Shown: positions 1-6,149 of the stretch, piece after piece
Numbering within the stretch: the stretch's first letter is position 1
Layout of the letters: every line of letters begins with the position of its first letter
Assembly (NCBI GenBank): GCA_030740295.1
Contig: JASLXP010001229.1
Location: 1 to 6,750 of the forward strand
Reading direction: 5' to 3'
DNA: 6,750 bases
Source: Planctomycetota bacterium
GTDB lineage: Bacteria > Planctomycetota > PUPC01 > JACPCR01
Program-made: the position numbers and the translations under genes
The notes under the pieces: generated by a model
Seen by the model: the letters and a program-made list of their open reading frames with translations, nothing else
What the model was told of the DNA's origin: nothing
Database searches by the model: none

Positions 1-635
1 CATCCAGAGAGAAGCTCTCTGACCTGGCTGAAAAGCTTTCCAAGTATCTCTCCCCCCAAGTCTACCAATCGATTTTCTCGGGAGAGAAGGATGTTCGGAT
101 AGAGTCCTATCGAAAGACCGTAACCGTTTTCTTCTCAGACATCGTGGAATTTACGCCAAAGGCGGAAAGTATGAGCCACCAGGAGCTCACAGAGTGGCTT
201 AACAACTATCTGAACGAGATGTCAAAGATCGCCCTCGACCACGGCGGGACCGTGGATAAATTCATTGGCGATTCCGTCATGGTGTTCTTTGGCGATCCGG
301 AGTCCAAAGGTGAGCAGCAAGACGCCATCAGGTGCTCCCAGATGGCCATTGATATGCAGGACCGTTCAAAACAGCTCGGAATCTCAATACGCATAGGCAT
401 CAACACGGGCGAGTGTACGGTGGGCAATTTCGGCAGCGAGGACCGGATGGATTACACTATTATAGGACCGCAGGTGAACGCAGCTGCGCGCCTGGAGCAG
501 CAGTCGGATCCCGGCAGGATTCTTATATCTCAATCAACTTTCGAACTGATCAAGGATGCCATCCCGTGCGAACAGAGAGGCGCGATCCAAGTCCAGGGCA
601 TCGAAAGAGAGCTGATGACCTACTGGTTAGAATGA
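1..635 (+). CDS. Class III adenylate/guanylate cyclase, 5' end outside the window
   Basis: This is the C-terminal catalytic part of a nucleotide cyclase that makes cyclic AMP (less likely cyclic GMP) from the nucleoside triphosphate. The frame is open from position 3 to the TGA at 633-635. The GTG at 144 lies inside the catalytic core, so the true start is upstream of the window. Before the domain is the linker KLSKYLSPQVYQSIFSG, which in known proteins joins GAF/PAS-type sensors to the cyclase domain. Metal-binding aspartates are visible in FFSDIVEFT (Asp codon 138-140) and DKFIGDSVM (Asp codon 270-272). The purine-selecting Lys is at codon 258-260. In DYTIIGPQVNAAAR, Thr replaces the second specificity Asp, as in class IIIb adenylate cyclases, and the catalytic Asn and Arg are kept. 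Two conserved positions are odd: Glu instead of Gly in SDIVxFT, and Pro in IIGxQVN. Family assignment is firm. cAMP as product is an inference. Confidence 0.93.
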   Translation, partial: SREKLSDLAEKLSKYLSPQVYQSIFSGEKDVRIESYRKTVTVFFSDIVEFTPKAESMSHQELTEWLNNYLNEMSKIALDHGGTVDKFIGDSVMVFFGDPESKGEQQDAIRCSQMAIDMQDRSKQLGISIRIGINTGECTVGNFGSEDRMDYTIIGPQVNAAARLEQQSDPGRILISQSTFELIKDAIPCEQRGAIQVQGIERELMTYWLE

Positions 636-683
636 GCACTGATACCCAATGAGATTTGCTCCCTGGTTTTCCCGTTAACCACT

Positions 684-687
684 GAGG
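684..687 (+). promoter_or_regulatory. Shine-Dalgarno site of the REC-histidine kinase gene
   Basis: GAGG lies five bases before the ATG at 693, a normal spacing, and fixes that ATG as the start. The 57-base gap after the cyclase stop (636-692) shows no terminator-like hairpin with a T-run, which favours co-transcription of the two signalling genes. Confidence 0.6.
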
Positions 688-692
688 CCGAC

Positions 693-1808
693 ATGGACGA
701 AGCGAACAGAGGCGCACGATTACTCATCGTTGATGACACGCTGAAAAATATCCAGGTACTGGGAACGCTCCTGCGCAAAGAGGAGTTTCAGATCAACGTC
801 GCCCAGAATGGACAGCAGGCATTGGATGTCGTCGCCAAGGTCAAACCGGATCTCATTCTGTTGGATGTCATGATGCCTGATATGGATGGCTTCGAGTGCT
901 GCCAGCACCTGAAGGATGACCCCGAAACCAGTGAGATTCCAGTCATATTCCTCACGGCCAAGGTTGAGACCGAAGACATCGTCAAGGGCTTCGAAATCGG
1001 CGCGGTGGACTACGTGACAAAGCCATTCAATCCCACGGAATTAATGGTGCGCGTGAATACCCACCTCACCATCAGCCGCCTCCATCGCGAAGTTGCGGAA
1101 AAGTATGACGCGCTCCAGAAAGCGGAAGGCGCACGCGATGGCCTGTCGCACATGATCGTTCACGACATGAACAATCCTCTCGGGGCGCTCAAAGGCTTTG
1201 CCGATTTGCTGTTGATGCAGGTTGAGATGGATACGTACGACAAGGACATGTTTCAACAGTATCTCGGATTTGTCAGTGGATCCGGCCAGCAACTCCTGAC
1301 GATGGTGCAAGGCATCCTCGACGTATCAAAGATGGAAGCCGAGCAACTCGACGTCAGGCTCGTGGCGGCCAACGTTGCTGAGATCGCTTCCAGCGTAGTC
1401 CAGGGCTCGATGTTTCAGGCCAGGCAGGCAGAGATCTCCGTTGAGCTGGAGAAAGATGCAGATGACATCCAGGCTATGGCCGACATAGAACTCCTGCCGC
1501 GCATCCTTCAGAATCTTCTCGGTAATGCATTCAAGTATGCCGGCTCAGGAAACACTGTGACCGTGCGCGCCAAACAGGGAGATGAGATTGTCTTGCAGGT
1601 TGCTGACACCGGGCCTGGCATCCCGGAGGAGGCCCGTGAGAGAATATTCGACAAGTTTTACCAGTCGGAATCGATCGGGCAGCGGAGGGGGGTAGGGCTG
1701 GGGCTTGCCTTCTGCAAAATGGCTGCAGAGGGTCAGGAAGGCCGGATTTGGGTCGAAAGCAAAGAGGGTGAAGGGACCACTTTTAACGTTGCACTGAAAC
1801 CGGCTTAG
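693..1808 (+). CDS. Hybrid two-component protein: N-terminal receiver plus histidine kinase
   Basis: This is a cytoplasmic signalling protein of 371 residues with a receiver domain first and the kinase core after it. The REC domain (about 8-125) has the acidic pair Asp14/Asp15, phospho-acceptor Asp58 in LILLDVMMPDMDG, Thr88 and Lys110 (VTKPF). Residues 126-150 look like a coiled signalling helix. HisKA follows, with acceptor His157 in MIVHDMNNPL. The HATPase domain shows the N box (NLLGNAFKY, Asn278), G1 (ADTGPGIP, Asp305), the F box (FDKFYQ, 319-324) and G2 (GVGLGL, 333-338), so all catalytic motifs are intact. There is no sensor domain and no membrane segment. It probably takes its signal from another kinase through Asp58, or from a partner such as the adjacent cyclase. 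Near the C-terminus, GQEGRIWVES stands where many relatives have AHGGRIWVES. Start supported by GAGG at 684. Its output regulator is not in the window. Confidence 0.95.
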   Translation: MDEANRGARLLIVDDTLKNIQVLGTLLRKEEFQINVAQNGQQALDVVAKVKPDLILLDVMMPDMDGFECCQHLKDDPETSEIPVIFLTAKVETEDIVKGFEIGAVDYVTKPFNPTELMVRVNTHLTISRLHREVAEKYDALQKAEGARDGLSHMIVHDMNNPLGALKGFADLLLMQVEMDTYDKDMFQQYLGFVSGSGQQLLTMVQGILDVSKMEAEQLDVRLVAANVAEIASSVVQGSMFQARQAEISVELEKDADDIQAMADIELLPRILQNLLGNAFKYAGSGNTVTVRAKQGDEIVLQVADTGPGIPEEARERIFDKFYQSESIGQRRGVGLGLAFCKMAAEGQEGRIWVESKEGEGTTFNVALKPA

Positions 1809-1876
1809 TATTCTCCGCCGGGCACGGAAGGTCTCATGAATGCAGCACACCTTCCAGCTCGGCAGAGGGAGAATAC
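1808..1876 (+). repeat. Long interrupted inverted repeat (hairpin) after the kinase gene
   Basis: The segment folds back on itself. GTATTCTCC (1808-1816) is the exact complement of GGAGAATAC (1868-1876). 1817-1823 pairs with 1857-1863 (seven pairs, one G-U). GGAAGGT (1826-1832) is the exact complement of ACCTTCC (1849-1855). A four-base bulge (1864-1867) and a small internal loop (1824-1825 against 1856) interrupt the stem, and the apical loop is 1833-1848. No T-run follows, so it is not a canonical intrinsic terminator. It starts on the last base of the kinase stop codon. It could be an mRNA structure, a Rho-type 3' end, or an extragenic palindromic element. Confidence 0.7.
1826..1831 (+). 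promoter_or_regulatory. Shine-Dalgarno-like GGAAGG within the hairpin stem
   Basis: GGAAGG lies eight bases before the ATG at 1840 and four before the ATG at 1836. It is the best ribosome-binding site anywhere between the kinase stop and the lyase ORF. It forms the 5' arm of the upper hairpin stem, with both ATGs in the loop, so translation started here would be expected to depend on melting of that stem. The ATG at 1840 is in the frame of the signal-peptide-like segment, not the frame of the lyase. Confidence 0.45.
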
Positions 1877-1983
1877 GGGCAGCAACACGTACCATGATCA
1901 GGATTCGGCATTGCCCCACAGAGCGCGCATCCGTTATAGTGGCTGGCGAGGTCCTGATCCTTCTCCTTGTCTCTAATGCCAGA
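1840..1983 (+). pseudogene. Signal-peptide-like coding segment, out of frame with the lyase
   Basis: Reading frame 1 from ATG 1840, or from the in-frame ATG 1894, gives a basic N-terminal region (MIRIRHCPTER from 1894), then the hydrophobic run ASVIVAGEVLILLLVSN, then ARA. This is the order expected of a Sec signal peptide. The frame continues to a stop near 2115, but beyond about 1985 it encodes no recognisable protein, while frame 2 from the same place encodes the lyase. I infer that this is the detached N-terminus of the downstream gene, separated by a one-base frameshift located between about 1958 and 1995. A 91-residue stand-alone gene is less likely, because most of its length overlaps the lyase in another frame. 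Confidence 0.5.
1911..1940 (+). promoter_or_regulatory. Possible sigma-70-type promoter before the lyase ORF
   Basis: TTGCCC (1911-1916; four of six matches to the -35 consensus) and TATAGT (1935-1940; five of six to the -10 consensus) are separated by 18 bases. A transcript would start near 1947, leaving a short leader before TTG 1967 or ATG 1976. A match of this quality can arise by chance, and promoter consensus sequences differ between phyla, so this is only a candidate. Confidence 0.2.
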
Positions 1984-4900
1984 GCTACAATACGAACACG
2001 GCGGCCCACTGGCGGGATTCAAGCTGCCGCTCTTTCCCACACAGCATGGCGAAGAACCGGGTTATCCCGGTTGCCTGCCCGGGACGAATTACTCGCCGCA
2101 GCATCAGTATCCTGAGTACGAGCTTTACGCGGGCTCAGTCGAGCATTGGCGGTCCAACATGGCTCGGATGCATCCCAATCGCACCCTCTATGATCGTCAA
2201 AGCCAGATCCGAAACTGGGTGGCATCCGAGATTGCTGAGGAAGGAATTCTTGCCGCGGAGCGTCAAGACCACTCGTGCATCGAAGAATACGCCGCGCCGG
2301 TCTACTGGAATCACGAATGGATTCTTCAGTATTTCGTTGCCCCGGATATCCCTGACGCTCCCGGGCCGGACAGGAATGACGGAGCGGACAGATCGCTCTC
2401 GTATCTCGCTGATGACACAGGCAAGAAGCTGAAACCGGTGCCCGTTATTCGGATGGGGGCAGGATCTGGAATTACGCTCGACCTGGGCGAACTGCGCATT
2501 GGTCTGTTCGTGGTCCGGATCATCGGAGCGGTAGCCACGGAAGACATCTGCCCTTTTCGTAAACCGCTCTTCATTGAAGCTGAAATCAGTGACCGGCCCG
2601 AAGGCAAGAGCAGCGTCTACAACCAGCGGATTGGCTACTGCGATGAATTCTACGACGTGGCGGATGTCTATTTTCGAGCTGATGAAGAACGCTCGTACCA
2701 GATGAATGTGCGAATCGGAGAGGGCAGCGAAGTCGATCTGCTGGTGCACAACATCTCGCTCGATGACGTGCTGGCGGGGTGTGTGCGGCGCCCCCTTAAG
2801 ACGGGCACGCTTCATCCCTGCAAAGCTTCATTCACACAGACGCGGGACGACACTGTCCCTGAACGGGACCACCAGATCTGGCATAGCTTCCCGCCCTTGA
2901 ATTATCAGGCCGGGCGTTTCGATCCCGGCGGTCCCGGCGGCACACCCGGAGTTGAACCGGGCACGAATGAGATGACCCGACAGGAAATCGAAGAGGAATT
3001 CGGCGCCTGGAAACACTCAGACGAGCCCGGCCTTCTGATGATCAATGAGAAACTTGGTCTTCAATACTCCATGGAGGACTTCTGCCAGCGGAGACCTCTG
3101 CCCGATCCATATCCTCTGAAGGACACCGGGGTCGGGCTGACTTTTCCATCCGAGCAGTCACCCAATCATGGCCGGGTGTGGTCTCCGATTGGTGAGGCGT
3201 TGCTGCAGCGAGTCAGCACCTGCTATCGGGAGATCAGGGCCGCGGCCGAGGCATTTCACACAGACGGTGACGTGCATCAGGCCTACGAAGGCGCGCTCAA
3301 ACTGGTCCGTTTCGCCTACTCGTTTCCCACGGTTGAAGACAACAACATGCTGCCCTCCGTGGTTCATGACCCCGGAAACTATGGCCGAGCGGATCGCTGC
3401 CGGCGGCGAGAGACAGGAGGTTCGCAGTTCCTCGGGCACTTTGAGTTTCATTTCTCCCTCGCGCCCATCTGCGACAAACTTTTCCCATTCATTCAGGGCA
3501 ATGAGCAACTCGCCGAAACGGTCGGCCGCTTCGTTCCCTGGGTCAGGAATTTCGAAGACGTCATCGAATTGCTTGACACGTATCTGCTGCAGACGCTTGC
3601 CAAAAGGTTCATGCGCTATCACTACTCGGGTGATGGACGCGAGCCTGAATACCTCGCCGAAGTCGCTGCCATTCTCGGCGACGCTGAAGTCGCTGAACCG
3701 ATGATGGACTGGCTGTTCCACCGAACCTTTTACTATCCGCGCCCGCTGGCCGGTCTGCCGGACTACATGGTTACCGCGACTGACCGGGACGGCCGTGGCA
3801 CGATTGCTTCATCCTCGTACGTGTTTGGCGACACCTGGGCAGCCAAGTTTGCCGAAGGCGCGGATGCCTACGTCCGCAATGGCGGAAACCCGAAATTCGA
3901 CCTGCACGATCCGAAACGTTTCCCAAAGATCGTCCCATCGCTCTACTTTCCAATCCGCAGCCGCACGGCAGGCATGTGGACGATGCGTATGGGGAACGTC
4001 TCCGGCCCGGACAAGGATTACCGGAAGGGGTTTCAGTATCTCCACGATGACAGGGCCGCCAGCGGTTGGCGCTGGACAAAAGACCCGGCTTTCGCCTTCG
4101 CCCTGTTTCATTACGGAGAACGAGATGGTTGGTCTGACGACGAATGGAAAGAGATCGAAGATGCCGCAAAGAACAATCGCCGCGCGCCCTGGCTGGAGAA
4201 CCAATCACGGGTCCTGCCTGGTTACGCGGCCTTTCTAGAATCCGGTCTTCAACATGATGATTGGCGATTTCGTCGTTCGGTGATGCTTCGTATCGGAACG
4301 GGAACCGGGCACGCGCACAACGATACGCTCGATCTTCAGATTCACGCGCATGGGGTCCCGATGACGATCGACGCAGGGCAGCGGCCTGGCTATTCCACAC
4401 CCGGCGATAAACATTCGCGAGTGCACAATACGGTCGAGGTGGACGGGCAGGACTGGATGTCTGTCCATACCGCGGAGGTGAACCAGTGGGATCATCTGGG
4501 CGGTACGAATTGCTGGATCTCTACTATGGCCGACGGCGAAGGCGTGCGTTACATGCGGGCGACGCTGGCGAACAATCCATTGTGCAAAAGTGCGCAGCGG
4601 CAGGTTATGCTCATCGACGTGGATGAAGGTGAAGGCTCGCAGAAACTCGGCCCGGAGAGTTGGGGGCCCGCGCCGCAAGGGCTGCCAAGACATATTGTCA
4701 GCGCGAATTCATACGTGGTGGATGTGTTCAGGGCCGCCGGCGGCAGCACGCACACTTACTGCTTCCACTCGCACATAGCCGAGCCAGACCCGGAGAATCC
4801 ACAGCCGCTGACAAACCTGGAAAATAAAGAAAAGTTGAATGAGAACGAGACAACGGAATTGTCCGGCGATTTGGCCATCGCAACTGAATACCTGATGGAA

Positions 4901-6139
4901 TTCTCCGGTGAACGATACGTTGCTCGAGCTCCTCAGAATCTGGAGGCAACTTTCACTTTACAGAAAGAGCGCAACCAGCCCGGCAACTCACGCCGCTTTC
5001 AGTTAGCTGGGACAGAGTCATACCTCATGGGCTGTGCATACGATCCTGACCTGCCGGACAAGTTCACCCGGCTTCACATGCCCGGAGTGGAAGGCGAGCT
5101 CGTCATGCGTGGCGACCTTAACTGCACGCAATGGGACTACCGAATCCCAAACATCTTCTTGCAGAGGCACGGAGCAGATTTGGAGAGCGCCTTCGTTGCC
5201 GTCATCGAGCCATTCTCCGGCGTTCCCTTCATCGAGTCGGTCGAGAGAATGCAGATGGAGGAGACAGATGCCTCCGCGCAGCAACCGGTAGCCGTGCGAG
5301 TTCTCACCACCAACGGGCGGGAAGACATCTGTTATGCCAGTGGTGATCCTGAGACACTCAGCCGATTCGGTGGATTAAGCGTAGCGGCGGAGACGGCGTT
5401 CTACTCGACGGATGAAAACGGCCTGAGTCAAATATCTCTTGTCGGTGCGTCTGAATTCGACTGCCCGGACCTGAAGATCAAGGCCGCCCATCCAGAGCGA
5501 CACGGCCGCATTATCCGAGTCGATCATTCACAGCAGGCAATCTGGATTGATCAGTTATGGCCGGCCAGCGACAGAGAACAACTGGTCGAAATCCTCACTC
5601 AGCCTTCAGATGTCCCCGAAGCCTGGAAAACGGGCTTTACAGTGACTTCTGTTCAACCAGAGCAGGACTGCACAAAGATCACCTTCCTCCGAAGTGCCGG
5701 GAACTATCGCTCTCAGATAGTCGATGTGAATTCAGAAGCCAATGAGCTCACGGCTGGACTCCATCTCCCCGAGGGTTGCGGCGATTTCTGCCGCGGATGG
5801 ACAGCCACGAATGAAGCCGGAGGCCGACAATGGCGCGTCACCAACGCCAGGGATCGAACATTTACCTTGGAAGGTGAAACCGTCCGCGAGGAAATGTTTC
5901 AGCCGGAGAATGTTCTTCGTCTATGGGAATACGGAGTCGGAGACAAGGTAAGGCGAAGCGAAGATATTGAGTTATTGAAGTTGTCTCAGGGAGAATTTGA
6001 ACTGCGAGCGGATGACGACATAGAAATTCAGTTCTCCGGGCAGGGAAGCCATCTTATCTCGGAGAGCGAATTTGCCAGAGGTGGAGGGCGTGTGAAAATC
6101 GCGAGGTGCCGGCAGGAATCCGCAACAGGAACGAACTGA
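1976..6139 (+). CDS. Very large heparinase II/III-type polysaccharide lyase-like protein
   Basis: Predicted to cleave an acidic polysaccharide by beta-elimination. It is 1387 residues from ATG 1976, far longer than the roughly 600-900 of most relatives. The order appears to be: N-terminal segment with PTQHGEEPGYPGC (21-33); beta-rich domain (about 150-285); flexible PGGPGGTPG (317-325); a helical, probably alpha/alpha-toroid region (about 330-700); the heparinase II/III beta domain; and further beta-rich sequence to the end. Diagnostic are GTGHAHNDTLDL (His779, His781), TIDAG (Asp799) and SRVHNTVEVDG (His817), which match from memory the catalytic His and the zinc ligands His/Asp/His of heparinase II. 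DVFRAAGG with CFHSH (931, 933) also fits. Tyr615 in SSSYVFG is a tentative catalytic Tyr. No signal peptide is in this frame, and no good ribosome site precedes TTG 1967 or ATG 1976. An in-frame stop at 1955-1957 bars an earlier start, so a frameshifted N-terminus is likely. Substrate unknown. Confidence 0.85.
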   Translation: MPELQYEHGGPLAGFKLPLFPTQHGEEPGYPGCLPGTNYSPQHQYPEYELYAGSVEHWRSNMARMHPNRTLYDRQSQIRNWVASEIAEEGILAAERQDHSCIEEYAAPVYWNHEWILQYFVAPDIPDAPGPDRNDGADRSLSYLADDTGKKLKPVPVIRMGAGSGITLDLGELRIGLFVVRIIGAVATEDICPFRKPLFIEAEISDRPEGKSSVYNQRIGYCDEFYDVADVYFRADEERSYQMNVRIGEGSEVDLLVHNISLDDVLAGCVRRPLKTGTLHPCKASFTQTRDDTVPERDHQIWHSFPPLNYQAGRFDPGGPGGTPGVEPGTNEMTRQEIEEEFGAWKHSDEPGLLMINEKLGLQYSMEDFCQRRPLPDPYPLKDTGVGLTFPSEQSPNHGRVWSPIGEALLQRVSTCYREIRAAAEAFHTDGDVHQAYEGALKLVRFAYSFPTVEDNNMLPSVVHDPGNYGRADRCRRRETGGSQFLGHFEFHFSLAPICDKLFPFIQGNEQLAETVGRFVPWVRNFEDVIELLDTYLLQTLAKRFMRYHYSGDGREPEYLAEVAAILGDAEVAEPMMDWLFHRTFYYPRPLAGLPDYMVTATDRDGRGTIASSSYVFGDTWAAKFAEGADAYVRNGGNPKFDLHDPKRFPKIVPSLYFPIRSRTAGMWTMRMGNVSGPDKDYRKGFQYLHDDRAASGWRWTKDPAFAFALFHYGERDGWSDDEWKEIEDAAKNNRRAPWLENQSRVLPGYAAFLESGLQHDDWRFRRSVMLRIGTGTGHAHNDTLDLQIHAHGVPMTIDAGQRPGYSTPGDKHSRVHNTVEVDGQDWMSVHTAEVNQWDHLGGTNCWISTMADGEGVRYMRATLANNPLCKSAQRQVMLIDVDEGEGSQKLGPESWGPAPQGLPRHIVSANSYVVDVFRAAGGSTHTYCFHSHIAEPDPENPQPLTNLENKEKLNENETTELSGDLAIATEYLMEFSGERYVARAPQNLEATFTLQKERNQPGNSRRFQLAGTESYLMGCAYDPDLPDKFTRLHMPGVEGELVMRGDLNCTQWDYRIPNIFLQRHGADLESAFVAVIEPFSGVPFIESVERMQMEETDASAQQPVAVRVLTTNGREDICYASGDPETLSRFGGLSVAAETAFYSTDENGLSQISLVGASEFDCPDLKIKAAHPERHGRIIRVDHSQQAIWIDQLWPASDREQLVEILTQPSDVPEAWKTGFTVTSVQPEQDCTKITFLRSAGNYRSQIVDVNSEANELTAGLHLPEGCGDFCRGWTATNEAGGRQWRVTNARDRTFTLEGETVREEMFQPENVLRLWEYGVGDKVRRSEDIELLKLSQGEFELRADDDIEIQFSGQGSHLISESEFARGGGRVKIARCRQESATGTN

Positions 6140-6144
6140 AGGAA
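6139..6144 (+). promoter_or_regulatory. Shine-Dalgarno site of the beta-helix protein gene
   Basis: AAGGAA begins on the last base of the lyase stop codon and ends five bases before the ATG at 6150. This is good spacing and fixes that start. The overlap with the upstream stop codon suggests coupled translation of the two genes on one mRNA. Confidence 0.65.
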
Positions 6145-6149
6145 CAGAA

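Noticed and set aside
144..635. GTG at 144 as the start of the cyclase gene
   Set aside because: The frame is open upstream to the window edge and encodes the conserved linker and the first metal-binding Asp, so the GTG is internal.
1808..1876. Intrinsic (Rho-independent) terminator of the kinase gene
   Set aside because: The hairpin is long and interrupted, has a 16-base loop, and is followed by GGGCAGCAAC with no T-run.
1836..1966. ATG 1836 reading frame as a small gene
   Set aside because: It gives a short polar peptide with no features and stops within about 45 codons. The neighbouring ATG 1840 has better Shine-Dalgarno spacing.
1545..2009. 154-residue open frame on the minus strand across the kinase end and intergenic region
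   Set aside because: It is mostly antisense to the well-supported kinase, has no recognisable motif, and its composition is Arg-rich as expected of an antisense shadow.
2135..2815. 226-residue open frame on the minus strand
   Set aside because: It lies entirely antisense to the lyase gene and has no recognisable domain.
3158..3721. Overlapping open frames of about 180 residues on both strands
   Set aside because: They are shadows of the lyase frame. The lyase frame has coherent helices and family motifs through this stretch.
3771..4400. 209-residue Arg- and Ser-rich open frame on the minus strand
   Set aside because: It is antisense to the diagnostic lyase motifs, and its composition is typical of a GC-rich antisense frame.
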